Source: DASQUK01 sp035697145 (GTDB lineage: Bacteria > Actinomycetota > Acidimicrobiia > Acidimicrobiales > VFJN01). From it: DNA of 64,000 bases. The stretch lies in the NCBI GenBank assembly GCA_035697145.1, contig DASSDL010000224.1, forward strand, positions 6,561 to 70,560, written 5' to 3'. A program made the position numbers and the translations under genes. The notes under the pieces are model-generated. The model did no database searches. It saw only the letters and a list, made by a program, of their open reading frames with translations, and was not told where the DNA came from. Shown here one piece after another: positions 25,403 to 33,732 of this stretch. The number at the start of each line of letters is the position of its first letter. The first letter of the stretch is position 1.

Positions 25403-26797
25403 ATGCCGTTTCACCCGACGACGGAGGAGTGGGACGCCGACCTGACCGCCGGCGACCCCCTCGGCTTCCCCGGGTACGACGAGCAGCGGCGCGCCCTGGC
25501 CGCCTCCGGCGAGTCGATGCGGACCGGGCGTACGGACCACTACGCCTTCGTCGAGGGTCGGTTCGAGGTGCTGGGCGGCACGATGGGGGCGGCGGCCGGC
25601 GAGAAGGTGGTACGGGCGTACGACCGCGCCCGCGACCTGCGCCTACCGATGGTGGTGCTGACGCGAACCGGTGGCGCCCGCCTGCAGGAGGGCATGGTGG
25701 CACTGGTCCAATTGGCCCGGACCGCGGCGGCGGCCCGCCGGCATGGCCAGGCGGGGCTGCTGTCGCTGGCGGTGTACGGGTCGCCCACGACCGGGGGCGT
25801 GCTGGCCTCGTATGCGTCGCTGGTCGACCTTCGGGCCGTGGTCGAGGGCGCGGTGATCGGGTTCGCCGGCCCCCGGGTCGCCGAGGGCACGCTGGGCGTC
25901 CCGTTGCCGCCGGGGTCGCACACGGCCGAGTCGGTCTACGAGCATGGCTTGGCGGATGCCCGTCTCGGCGCCGATGAGGTCGCCGCCTGGGTGGAGGCGG
26001 CGCTGGGGCTCACCGACCGCCCCCTGCCGATCCGGTCGCTCCCGGCCTGGGACGCTCCCGCCGTCCGGAGCGGCGCCACGACCGGCTCCGATGCCTGGAT
26101 GGAGGTGCTGCGCTCCCGCGCCGTCGGCCGGCCGTCCGGCATCGACCGGGCAGCGCGGCTGTGCTCGTCGTGGGTCGAGCTGCGGGGCACCGATCCCACC
26201 GTGCGGGCCGGGCTGGCGCGGGTGGCCGGCCGCCGCTGTGTGGTGGTGGCGACCGACCGCTATTGCGCCGCCGGGCGGCCGACGCCGGCGGGGTTCCGCC
26301 TCGCCCAGCGGGCGGTGGGGTTGGCGGGACGCCTCGGGCTGCCGGTGGTGACGCTGGTCGACACCCCCGGCGCCGACCCCTCTCCGGCGGCCGAGGTCGA
26401 CGGCGTGGCCTCCGAGATCGCCCAGACGCTGGCGGCGCTGGCATCGTGTCCGACCCCGACGGTGTCGGTCTGCGTGGGGGAAGGGGGAAGCGGCGGTGCG
26501 CTGGCCCTGAGCTACACGGACCGGCTGCTGATGTGCGAGCACGCCACCTTCTCGGTGATCGCTCCCGAGGGCGCGGCGGCGATCCTCGAGCGCGACGCGA
26601 CAAAGGCGGCCGACGTCGCCGAGCGCCTACGGCTCACCTCGGGCGACATGCTCGAGCTCGGGGTGGTCGACGAGGTGATAGGCGAGGACCAGGACGCGGT
26701 CGACGAGGCCGTGGCCCGGGCGCTCGAGGGGGCCAAGCGGGGCGAGCGCAATCGGCGGTGGGACGCGGTGACCGCACGCTGGCTGCGCCACGCCTGA
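25403..26797 (+). CDS. fused AccD/AccA-type acyl-CoA carboxyltransferase
   Basis: 464 aa with two crotonase-fold halves. The N-half resembles AccD without its zinc ribbon (VEGRFEVLGGTMGAAAGEKV, RTGGARLQEGMVALVQLART, YGSPTTGGVLASYA). The C-half resembles AccA (LPVVTLVDTPGADPSPAAEV, VGEGGSGGALALSYTDRLLM, SVIAPEGAAAILERDATKAA). It would transfer carboxyl from biotin to an acyl-CoA, probably acetyl-CoA. No biotin carboxylase or BCCP gene is in the window. The ATG follows hemW by 32 bases. A propionyl-CoA carboxylase beta subunit is the alternative, but the AccA-like end argues against it. Confidence 0.85.
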   Translation: MPFHPTTEEWDADLTAGDPLGFPGYDEQRRALAASGESMRTGRTDHYAFVEGRFEVLGGTMGAAAGEKVVRAYDRARDLRLPMVVLTRTGGARLQEGMVALVQLARTAAAARRHGQAGLLSLAVYGSPTTGGVLASYASLVDLRAVVEGAVIGFAGPRVAEGTLGVPLPPGSHTAESVYEHGLADARLGADEVAAWVEAALGLTDRPLPIRSLPAWDAPAVRSGATTGSDAWMEVLRSRAVGRPSGIDRAARLCSSWVELRGTDPTVRAGLARVAGRRCVVVATDRYCAAGRPTPAGFRLAQRAVGLAGRLGLPVVTLVDTPGADPSPAAEVDGVASEIAQTLAALASCPTPTVSVCVGEGGSGGALALSYTDRLLMCEHATFSVIAPEGAAAILERDATKAADVAERLRLTSGDMLELGVVDEVIGEDQDAVDEAVARALEGAKRGERNRRWDAVTARWLRHA

Positions 26798-26807
26798 CGA
26801 CGCCGAC

Positions 26808-26823
26808 CGCCCGCGTACGGGCG
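26808..26823. terminator. short hairpin after the carboxyltransferase gene
   Basis: CGCCCG-CGTA-CGGGCG, six pairs and a four-base loop, ten bases after the stop, in a 129-base gap between convergent genes. Weak, with no T-tract. Nothing else is recognisable in the gap. Confidence 0.3.
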
Positions 26824-26926
26824 AGTACTTCGAGTCATTGCTGCGACACGGTGGGCATCGCCACCGGCTGCGGTTGCCGGACGACGGGGTACGCCTTCAC
26901 CGACGAGAACCGCGGGCAGCGCACCC

Positions 26927-27700
26927 TCAACCGACCGGGTCGGGCAGTACCAGCTCCTGGCCGGGCACCAGCAGGTCGGGATTGCCGGGGTCGAGCAGGC
27001 GGCTGCGGTTGGCTTCGACGAGGCGCCGCCAGTAGCCGGTCACGTGGCGATCGCTCGGCGCGTCCCCGGCTGGAGCCACAGTCTCGGCCGCAATCGACCA
27101 GAAGGAGTCACCGGCCCCGACCGTCCACGAGGTCAAAGGAGCGGGGGCGGGAGCGGGGGCCCGCCCGGGTGCCGGTCGGGCCGGTGGTGACTCCTCGGCG
27201 GGGAGGTGGGTCATGACGGCGGTGGGTGTGTCCTGGGCGCTGCGGGTCATGGTCGCCGTCGCCGGTCCGGGGCTCTGCACGTGCTCGACGGGCAAGGCGG
27301 CGGCGGGCGTCGGGGCCAGGGCGGAAGTCGCCACGGTGGCCGATGGGAGGGCGCCGAGTAGGGTCCCTGCCGCTAGGCCGAGGCTTCCACCGCCGCCGGC
27401 GATGCGGCGGACGACGGCCGGTGTCGCCCGGGCCGCGGCCGCCGCCACACGCGGGCGTCCGAACGGGCGGCTGAGTGCCAATGCGAGCGTGCAGGCGGCG
27501 AGGTACCAACCGGTGGCGAGCGCCGCCAGCCGCAGGAATGCAACCGCCATGACCTCGGGAGGCGTGCGGTCCAGCCAAACGGAGAGATCGTCGTCCGAGG
27601 TGAGCGGTACGCCGAGCGTTCCGGCGCCGACGGCGTGCAGTGCGCGGAGCCCGAGGGCGAGGGCTGCCACCCATGCGAGGAGACGCCAGCGCCCGGTCAC
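26927..27700 (-). CDS. membrane protein with C-terminal LysM domain
   Basis: 257 aa. Two or three N-terminal membrane helices (WRLLAWVAALALGLRALHAV, MAVAFLRLAALATGWYLAAC, GGGGSLGLAAGTLLGALPSA) are followed by an Ala/Pro-rich linker. The C-terminal LysM-like domain is SWTVGAGDSFWSIAAETVA ... RLLDPGNPDLLVPGQELVLP. Such domains bind peptidoglycan; membrane helices plus a proline-rich spacer suggest a wall-touching membrane protein. GTG at 27700 overlaps the stop of the pseudokinase gene (GTGA), so the pair is made together. Confidence 0.75.
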   Translation of the reverse strand: MTGRWRLLAWVAALALGLRALHAVGAGTLGVPLTSDDDLSVWLDRTPPEVMAVAFLRLAALATGWYLAACTLALALSRPFGRPRVAAAAARATPAVVRRIAGGGGSLGLAAGTLLGALPSATVATSALAPTPAAALPVEHVQSPGPATATMTRSAQDTPTAVMTHLPAEESPPARPAPGRAPAPAPAPLTSWTVGAGDSFWSIAAETVAPAGDAPSDRHVTGYWRRLVEANRSRLLDPGNPDLLVPGQELVLPDPVG

Positions 27701-29046
27701 CGCCGAGCCTCGATTGTCGCGGATGCGCCCGACCCGAGATCGATCACCAGGTCGTCGCAGCCGTCGTCGGCCGGCTTGCCCCGGATTCCCACTGCGCCAG
27801 GCACGCGGTCGCGCGCCGCGACCGTCACCGGCTCCGCCTCGGCGGCCCAGCCCGGGAACACGAACACGTCGCCGGTCGCCGGGCGCAGGAGCGCGGGCGC
27901 GCCCCGACCGTCGCAGTCCCAGTCGCCGACGGCGATCAGGTCGCCGGGCCGGCCCAGCGTCCAGCGGACGGGACCGGCAGAGATGGCGCCGCCCCCGATG
28001 ACGAGCGCCTCGGGGCAGCCGTCGCCGTCGACATCGGCGGCCGGGGCGGCCACTGCCGGGCAGTCTGCATACCCGGCCGGCGTGGTCGCCTCGACGGCGT
28101 CGGGGCGAGCGGCCGACCCCCGTGAGCCCCACCCGCCGGCGTACATCACCCCGACGGCGATGGCGGCGACAGCCACTGCGCCGGAACCCGCTGCCATACG
28201 GGCATGGGAGCTGCGTTCGGCTCGCGCCGGGGCTGGCCCGGGGACGACGGCGTCGGCCGGCTCGGGCGGATCGTCGCCGAACGCCTGGGCCCAGCGCTCG
28301 TCGTCGGTCAGCTCGTGGGTGAAGACGAGGTCGAGCAGTTCCTCGTCGGGCGGCACATAGGCGAGCCCCGGGCTGGGCGATGGCCGGCCGCCCGACGGTA
28401 GCTCGGCGCCGGGGACGGCGGTGAGGATCGAGCTCGCCAGCAACCGGGCGTTCGGCCGGCGGCTCGGAACCGGATCGAGCGCCCGGGCTATCACCTGCTC
28501 GAGCGCGCGCCGATGGGCCGCGCTCGATCTCCTGAGCCAGGGCCTCGACCGCCGCCGCTCGGCGGTCGCCCGCTCGAGCACTTCACCCAGCACCCGGCCG
28601 AGCGCGGCGACGTCGTCGTGTGGTTCGGCCCCGCCGGGGTGCGAGAGCCCGCAGAGCCGGGGCCGGCCGTCGTCTCCGACGAGGATGTGCGTGGGGTCGA
28701 GGCGCCCATGCACCACACCGATGTCGTGGAGGTCGGCCAGCGTGGCGGCGACGGCCGCACCGAGGCCGGCGACGCTGGCGACCGCACCGGTCCAGTGCGA
28801 GACGGGGTCACCGGCGAACCGGGTGCGCAGCTCGACGTCGGCCTGGGTGTCGGACCGTGCCGCGTCGACGCTCTCTCCCGGAGCGCGCCCGACCACGAGG
28901 ACGAGCCCGGGATGGGCAGCGCGCTCGAGCCGCTCGGCCTCGAGGCGGAGCCGGGCGATGTCGTCGGCGCCAGTTGCGGTCTTGACCGCGATGGGCCCCT
29001 CGGTGTCGAGCGCGACGGTCACCTGCATGCTCATGGGCTGAAGCAT
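27697..29046 (-). CDS. transmembrane pseudokinase with extracellular FG-GAP-like repeats
   Basis: 449 aa. The N-half is a cut-down PknB-like kinase: K22 in IAVKTAT and a helix-C glutamate in RLEAERLERAAHPGLV remain. The catalytic loop, however, reads HGRLDPTHIL instead of HRDLKPENIL, and the DFG motif is LCGL, so phosphotransfer is not expected. A membrane helix lies at about 285-306. Outside it, two aspartate-rich segments (DVDGDGCPEAL 339-348, GDWDCDGRGAP 374-384, then GDVFVFPGW) look like calcium-binding FG-GAP/VCBS repeats. ATG 29046 is chosen; ATGs at 29034 and 29028 are also possible. It is coupled to the LysM gene. Confidence 0.7.
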   Translation of the reverse strand: MLQPMSMQVTVALDTEGPIAVKTATGADDIARLRLEAERLERAAHPGLVLVVGRAPGESVDAARSDTQADVELRTRFAGDPVSHWTGAVASVAGLGAAVAATLADLHDIGVVHGRLDPTHILVGDDGRPRLCGLSHPGGAEPHDDVAALGRVLGEVLERATAERRRSRPWLRRSSAAHRRALEQVIARALDPVPSRRPNARLLASSILTAVPGAELPSGGRPSPSPGLAYVPPDEELLDLVFTHELTDDERWAQAFGDDPPEPADAVVPGPAPARAERSSHARMAAGSGAVAVAAIAVGVMYAGGWGSRGSAARPDAVEATTPAGYADCPAVAAPAADVDGDGCPEALVIGGGAISAGPVRWTLGRPGDLIAVGDWDCDGRGAPALLRPATGDVFVFPGWAAEAEPVTVAARDRVPGAVGIRGKPADDGCDDLVIDLGSGASATIEARR

Positions 29047-29051
29047 GCTTA

Positions 29052-29071
29052 AAATTACTGAGAGTTGTCAA
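29052..29071 (-). promoter_or_regulatory. AT-rich promoter region of the pseudokinase/LysM pair
   Basis: The 40-base gap is strikingly AT-rich for this genome. On the minus strand it holds TTGACA (29071-29066) and TAATTT (29057-29052), the latter ending five bases before the ATG. The two boxes are too close to act as one -35/-10 pair, so which is used is unclear. Confidence 0.4.
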
Positions 29072-29085
29072 GAAGGCTCAGGGGC

Positions 29086-29523
29086 TCAGGGAGCGGACCG
29101 GGCCGTGGCGGTGGCGCTGGCGGTGACGACGGTGCCGTCGGGGGCACCGGGGACGACGTCGGCGAAGATGTAGTCGGCCTCCAAAGCCAGCTCCACGCGG
29201 ACGCCGGCACCCGTGACGGTCACAACCGGCGGACCCGCCAGTTGGGACGACAGCTCGCTCGCCGCCACGACGTCACCGACCACGGCGCGGGTCCTCGCGG
29301 GATCGAGGACGTAGGCATGCGTCGTTCGCAGCCGGCCCTGGTCGACACCCGCGGTGGCGGCGTCGTTGGCGGCGGCGGCCGCCAGCTCGAACGCCTGGCG
29401 CGTTCGCAGGTGGACCAGCGACATGTCGACGGCTATCGATGCGAGCACGAGCACGATGAGTAGGCCCGCCGGCATCAGCATGAGGGCACTCCCGCGATCG
29501 CGCGCCATCGCCGCGGGTCTCAC
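29086..29523 (-). CDS. TadG-like pilus-assembly protein
   Basis: 145 aa. MARDRGSALMLMPAGLLIVL starts the single N-terminal helix typical of TadE/TadG pseudopilins (the DRGSA element before the helix). VDMSLVHLRTRQAFELAAAAANDAATAG then follows the usual post-helix pattern. The remainder is a small extracellular domain rich in Val/Thr. GTG 29523 overlaps the TadE stop (GTGA); ATG 29508 is the alternative. It lies 5 kb from the main tad operon, on the other strand. Confidence 0.7.
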   Translation of the reverse strand: MRPAAMARDRGSALMLMPAGLLIVLVLASIAVDMSLVHLRTRQAFELAAAAANDAATAGVDQGRLRTTHAYVLDPARTRAVVGDVVAASELSSQLAGPPVVTVTGAGVRVELALEADYIFADVVPGAPDGTVVTASATATARSAP

Positions 29524-30008
29524 GAACAGGCGTCGGCGCTGCCGGGCACGCCGTCGCGATAGGGGTCGATCAATTCGGAGTGGCGGCTGGTCACGTCCAG
29601 TCCGGAACCGAACCCGCCGATCCACGGCAGGTTCAGCACGGGAACGTCGTAGCTGGCGGTGAACGTGGCCCGGGCGCACCTGGTGAAGCCCGCCTGGCCA
29701 TCGGGGGACTCGAGGCCGGCCAGGTCCACGGTCGAACGCGCTTCCTCCCGTCCGTGGGCCGCCAGGGCCTCGTAGCCGGCCCGCCGCGCCTCGGCCTCGG
29801 CGTCGCCGAAGTCGCGGGCGCCCGGCACGTCCGCCTCGACGAAGTGGCGGGCGGCCTGGCGGGCGGCGGCGTCGACGGCCAGCTTGGCGTCGACGACGGC
29901 CCAGGCATTGGCGACGAGGAGCGTTCCGACCACGAACACGAGCAGCCCGAACGGCAGGACCTCGACGCCGCCAACCTGCCCGCGGTCGTCGCCGCGGTGG
30001 CTGGTCAC
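29520..30008 (-). CDS. TadE-like pilus-assembly protein
   Basis: 162 aa. After a short DDRGQVGGVEVLPFG leader comes one membrane helix (LLVFVVGTLLVANAWAVVDA) and the DAKLAVDAAARQAARHFVEA pattern of TadE family members, with a C-terminal domain holding two cysteines (RCARATFTA and the final ACS) that could pair. GTG 30008 overlaps the stop of the CNNM gene (GTGA) and its own stop overlaps the TadG-like start, so it is translated as part of the phoH-ybeY-CNNM run. Confidence 0.7.
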   Translation of the reverse strand: MTSHRGDDRGQVGGVEVLPFGLLVFVVGTLLVANAWAVVDAKLAVDAAARQAARHFVEADVPGARDFGDAEAEARRAGYEALAAHGREEARSTVDLAGLESPDGQAGFTRCARATFTASYDVPVLNLPWIGGFGSGLDVTSRHSELIDPYRDGVPGSADACS

Positions 30009-31393
30009 CCGGCCGGGGCCGGTCGCTCGCCCACGGCGGTGGCATCCGGGGGCGTGTCCCGGGGGGACGGCGGGCGAGGTGCTCTGCGAGTGGTCACGGT
30101 ACCTTCCATACCATTCTGGCGGGTGATGCGCACCCGGCCGATCCGCCGGCCCTGGATCCGCTGGGCCGTGAGCTGCCAGCCGTCGACGACGACCGACTCG
30201 CCTTCGACGGGCACGTGCCCGAGTTGGTGGTAGAGCAGACCGCCGATGGTGTCCCAGTCGCCTTCGGGCAGCTCGGCGTCGAGCAGCTCGTTGACCTCGT
30301 CGAGGGCGGTGCGGGCATCGACGCGCACGCCGCCGCCGGCCAAGGGCTCGACCAGCGGATCCTCCACGTCGAACTCGTCGACGATCTCGCCCACCAGCTC
30401 CTCGATGATGTCCTCGAGCGTGACCAGCCCCGCGGTGCCCCCGTACTCGTCCACCACGATCGCCATGTGGAACTTGTCCCGCTGCATCTCCCGCAGCATC
30501 TCGGGAACCCGCTTGGTCTCGGGCACGTAGCGGGCCGCCCGCACCAGCTGAGCGACGGGCAGGTCCTCCTCGCCGTCGCGCTCGGCCCGCATCAGATCCT
30601 TGGCGTAGGTGATGCCCACGACGTCGTCGATGCTGTCACCCACCACCGGCAGCCGGCTGTAGCCGTTGAGCAGGACGACCTCCATCACGTCGGCGACCCG
30701 GAAGTCCTGGCCCACGGTCACCATGTCGGGACGGGGCACCATGACCTCCCGCACGACCGTGTCTCCGAACTCGATGATCGACTCGATCAGGGCGCGCTCG
30801 TGCTCCTCGATCACGCCCTCCTCGACGCCCAGCTCGGCCACCGCCAGCAGCTCTTCCTCCGACACATAGGGGCCCTGTTTCAGGCCCTTGCCCGGGAGCA
30901 GCACGTTGGTCAGTCCGATCAGCGCGCGGGTGGTGAGGCGGAGCAGCGGGAACCGTGTCAGTGCGCCCACGGGCCGGGCCGCCAACAGTGCGGCGCGGTC
31001 GGGGTTGAGGACCGCCCAGGTGCGGGCCGATGCGGTCACGACGAACACGACGACGATGTCGAGCGCCATGGCGATCGCCACGCCGGCGAGCCCCCACAGG
31101 CGCTCGGCGACGATGCCCACCAGGGTTGCCTGAGCCAGCTGGCAGATGAGCAGGGCGAACAGCAGTGGGTTCACGAACTGGTCTGGCCGGCTGACCAGCT
31201 CGAGCAGCCTGCGGGCTCCCCGCCGGCCCTCGGCGTCCAGGGTCTGGGCCCGCGACTTGGGCATGCGGGAGAGGCCCGTCTCGGCGCCGGCCAGCAGCAT
31301 GGTCACGACCAGGAGCGCGGCGATGGCGACAAGCATCCATCGGTCGCCCACGGAGAGGTTCGCAGCGAGGATCGAGCTCGGCAGTTCCCTCAC
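30005..31393 (-). CDS. CNNM/CorC-type membrane protein (DUF21-CBS-CorC_HlyC)
   Basis: 462 aa. An N-terminal DUF21 membrane domain (WMLVAIAALLVVTMLLAGAE and three further helices) is followed by a CBS pair (VVREVMVPRPDMVTVGQDFR, YSRLPVVGDSIDDVVGITYA, VVDEYGGTAGLVTLEDIIEE) and a CorC_HlyC domain (VRVDARTALDEVNELLDAEL). The family is linked to magnesium or cobalt efflux; older annotations call it hemolysin. GTG 31393 overlaps the ybeY stop (GTGA); ATG 31336, just before the first helix, is the alternative. The phoH-ybeY-CNNM order is conserved in many bacteria. Confidence 0.9.
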   Translation of the reverse strand: MRELPSSILAANLSVGDRWMLVAIAALLVVTMLLAGAETGLSRMPKSRAQTLDAEGRRGARRLLELVSRPDQFVNPLLFALLICQLAQATLVGIVAERLWGLAGVAIAMALDIVVVFVVTASARTWAVLNPDRAALLAARPVGALTRFPLLRLTTRALIGLTNVLLPGKGLKQGPYVSEEELLAVAELGVEEGVIEEHERALIESIIEFGDTVVREVMVPRPDMVTVGQDFRVADVMEVVLLNGYSRLPVVGDSIDDVVGITYAKDLMRAERDGEEDLPVAQLVRAARYVPETKRVPEMLREMQRDKFHMAIVVDEYGGTAGLVTLEDIIEELVGEIVDEFDVEDPLVEPLAGGGVRVDARTALDEVNELLDAELPEGDWDTIGGLLYHQLGHVPVEGESVVVDGWQLTAQRIQGRRIGRVRITRQNGMEGTVTTRRAPRPPSPRDTPPDATAVGERPAPAG

Positions 31394-31893
31394 CTCCGCT
31401 CGTGGAAGCGCTGCAGCAGTTCTCGTTCGCGGGCCCGCATCAGTGCCGTCTCGCCGACGTCGGCGTGGTCGTGGCCCAACACGTGCAGGACGCCGTGCAC
31501 GATGAGCAACGCCAGCTCGTCGTCGTAGGTGGTGGCGTGCTCCGGTGCCTGGCGCTCGGCGACCGCCGGGCACACGACCACGTCGCCCAACAGCAACGGC
31601 CCCGGTCCCGGTGTGCTCGTGTCGGCGTCCGTGGCAGCAGCCTCGACCGGATCGTCGATGGGAAACGCCAGCACGTCCGTCGGCCCGTCGGCGTCCATGA
31701 AGCGTCGGTTGAGCCCGCTGATCGTGTCCTCGTCGACGAACAACAGTGACAGTTCGACGTCGCCGCTGACCCCCTCGGCCAACAGTACGTTCCGTGCGAG
31801 ATCGACCCAACGCCGGACGTCGACAGGCGCCGCCTGCTGCTCGTCGGCGCCGAACACCTTCACCTCGCCCACCTCGCCGTCGGGCGGGGCCAT
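31390..31893 (-). CDS. ybeY: endoribonuclease YbeY
   Basis: 167 aa zinc endoribonuclease for 16S rRNA 3' end maturation and late 70S quality control. The metal site HGVLHVLGHDH (HxxxHxxxxxH) is intact, preceded by NRRFMDADGPTDVLAFP and LLLGDVVVCP. An acidic insert (EAAATDADTSTPGPGP) lengthens the loop before the LLLGD strand. ATG 31893 overlaps the phoH stop (TGATG-type), and the stop overlaps the CNNM GTG. Confidence 0.95.
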   Translation of the reverse strand: MAPPDGEVGEVKVFGADEQQAAPVDVRRWVDLARNVLLAEGVSGDVELSLLFVDEDTISGLNRRFMDADGPTDVLAFPIDDPVEAAATDADTSTPGPGPLLLGDVVVCPAVAERQAPEHATTYDDELALLIVHGVLHVLGHDHADVGETALMRARERELLQRFHERR

Positions 31894-32909
31894 CAGGTGC
31901 CGGGCGATGTGCGCCCGTCGGGTGGTCGAGTCGGCTGGGGTTCGGCGCTGCGATCGATGCCGACAAGGGTGTCGGTTCGTTCGTAGGCGTCGACGATGTC
32001 CTGCACGATCCGGTGGCGGACGACGTCGTGCGAGGTCAGGTGCACGAACTCGAGCCCGTCGATGCCCTGGAGGGTCTGGGCCAGGTTGGTCATGCCGCTG
32101 CGGCCGGTGGGGACGTCGACCTGGGTCATGTCGGCGGTGACCACGACCCTGGAGCCGAACCCGATGCGGGTCAGGAACATCTTCATCTGTTCGGGCGTGG
32201 TGTTCTGGGCTTCGTCGAGGATGATGAAGCTGGCGTTGAGCGTCCGGCCCCGCATGAAAGCCAGCGGTGCCACCTCGACCGTGCCCCGGTCGATGAGACG
32301 CTGCGCGCCCTCTGGCTCGACCATGTCGAAAAGCGCGTCGTACAGCGGTCGCAGGTAGGGATCGATCTTGGCGGCGAGGTCGCCGGGCAGGAAGCCCAGC
32401 CGCTCGCCGGCTTCGACCGCCGGCCGGGTGAGGATGATGCGGTCGACCTCCTTGGCCTGCAGCGCCTGCACCGCCATCGCCACGGCCAGCCACGACTTAC
32501 CCGTGCCCGCCGGCCCGATGCCGAACGTGATGACGTTGTCGCGGATGGCGTCGACATAGCGCTTCTGGCCCGCCGACTTGGGGCGCACCGTGCGGCCGCG
32601 CGAGGAGCGCAGCACCTCGGCGGTGAGCACCTCGGACGGCCGCTGGTCGGCGCGCACCATGTCGATGGTGCGCACGACGCTCGCCGGCTCGAGCCGCTGC
32701 CCTCGCTCGAGCAGCAGGACGAGCTCCTCGAACAGGTGACCCACGCGGTCGGCCTCGTCGCCCTCGATGGCGATCTCGTTGCCCCGCACGTGGATCTCGA
32801 CACCCTCGAAGGCGGACTCGACGACGCGCAGCAGCTCGTCGCGCTGGCCGAGGAGGTCGACCATGAGATGGTTGCCGGGAACGGAGATCTTGACCTGCGT
32901 GGTCGCCAC
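31893..32909 (-). CDS. phoH: PhoH-family ATPase
   Basis: 338 aa. A small N-terminal nucleic-acid-binding-like region (VPGNHLMVDLLGQRDELLRV) precedes the ATPase core: Walker A FGIGPAGTGKSWLAVAMAV, TRPAVEAGERLGFLPGDL, Walker B SFIILDEAQNTTPEQMKMFL and the TADMTQVDVP sensor. PhoH is a helicase-like ATPase tied to RNA handling and genetically to ybeY. GTG 32909 is preceded by TAGGCT nine bases upstream and no Shine-Dalgarno, so it heads a leaderless operon of at least five genes. Confidence 0.95.
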   Translation of the reverse strand: MATTQVKISVPGNHLMVDLLGQRDELLRVVESAFEGVEIHVRGNEIAIEGDEADRVGHLFEELVLLLERGQRLEPASVVRTIDMVRADQRPSEVLTAEVLRSSRGRTVRPKSAGQKRYVDAIRDNVITFGIGPAGTGKSWLAVAMAVQALQAKEVDRIILTRPAVEAGERLGFLPGDLAAKIDPYLRPLYDALFDMVEPEGAQRLIDRGTVEVAPLAFMRGRTLNASFIILDEAQNTTPEQMKMFLTRIGFGSRVVVTADMTQVDVPTGRSGMTNLAQTLQGIDGLEFVHLTSHDVVRHRIVQDIVDAYERTDTLVGIDRSAEPQPTRPPDGRTSPGT

Positions 32910-32918
32910 GAGGGGCCC

Positions 32919-32924
32919 AGCCTA
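32919..32924 (-). promoter_or_regulatory. -10 box of the phoH operon (leaderless)
   Basis: TAGGCT on the minus strand, ending nine bases before the phoH GTG. The 214-base divergent gap to 33123 otherwise shows only the second promoter box at 33109. Confidence 0.5.
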
Positions 32925-33108
32925 GTGCCGTGACCACGGACGTTTTCGCCCCGCCACACCGGCCCCGGCTCCGACAAAGACGAGGACCGCCAGGATTCTT
33001 GCGGGGTGCTGTCGTGTCATGCACTCATCGTTCCCCGGCGAACCTTGCGCGGTAAACGCCTTTGCCGGGGAGGCTCCGCCCGGCCCACTGGTGGGCGCGA
33101 GGGTCCAC

Positions 33109-33114
33109 TAGCGT
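33109..33114 (+). promoter_or_regulatory. -10 box of the 33124 gene (leaderless)
   Basis: TAGCGT ends nine bases before the GTG at 33124; no Shine-Dalgarno is present. Confidence 0.5.
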
Positions 33115-33123
33115 CCCGAGCCC

Positions 33124-33720
33124 GTGGACCGTCCTACGGCTGACGACGCAGGCGGGCCGGCGATCGTCGGCCGCTTGTTCGGCGAGGGTTTGGCCGCTCG
33201 GATCGACCGGTGGGCCGCCGACGCTCGCGTCGACGAGGCGGCCCGGCGTCGCGTCCGCGAGCGCTGGCTGCGGCACCAGGCCGAGGAAGAGGGAAGCCTG
33301 GCGGGGGTGCTGGCGGACGTCGCCGAGCGTGGCGTGCCGGTGGCGGTGCACGTTCGGGGCGGGCGCCGGCACCGGGGCGAGGTCCGGGCGCTGGGCTCCG
33401 ACTTCGTGGCCCTCCGATCGGCCGACGCCGACGTGATCGTCGCCCTGGCCGCGGTGACGTCGGTGCGCACGCGTCCCGGCGAGGCATCGACGATCGGCGA
33501 CCGGTCGATCGCTACCTCGCTCCGGCTGGTTGACGTGTTGGCCGGCCTGGCGGCCGAAAGGGCGGCGGTGTTGCTCGTGATGGCGGGAGGGGACGACGTC
33601 GTCGCCGGCGCGCTCCGGTCGGTGGGTCAGGACGTCGCGCAGGTGCGACTGGCCGGCGCCCCTGCCGCCACGGCCTATGTCCCGGTGGGCGCCATCGTCG
33701 AGGTGCTGCTCGACACGTAG
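33124..33720 (+). CDS. conserved-looking protein of unknown function, possible Sm-like barrel
   Basis: 198 aa, family not recognised. After a helical, charged first third (IDRWAADARVDEAARRRVRE), the middle PVAVHVRGGRRHRGEVRALG ... DFVALRSADADVIVALAAVTSV has the strand pattern of a small Sm/LSm-like barrel, which is inference only. The last third (VAQVRLAGAPAATAYVPVGA) is strand-rich. It is divergent from phoH. A TAGCGT box nine bases before the GTG supports the start. No transmembrane segment or signal peptide. Confidence 0.65.
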   Translation: MDRPTADDAGGPAIVGRLFGEGLAARIDRWAADARVDEAARRRVRERWLRHQAEEEGSLAGVLADVAERGVPVAVHVRGGRRHRGEVRALGSDFVALRSADADVIVALAAVTSVRTRPGEASTIGDRSIATSLRLVDVLAGLAAERAAVLLVMAGGDDVVAGALRSVGQDVAQVRLAGAPAATAYVPVGAIVEVLLDT

Positions 33721-33732
33721 CTCGCGCCGGCG

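Noticed and set aside
26824..26926. Short cysteine-containing peptide reading in the gap after the carboxyltransferase gene
   Set aside because: It has no start with a ribosome site, and the frame only continues antisense into the LysM gene.
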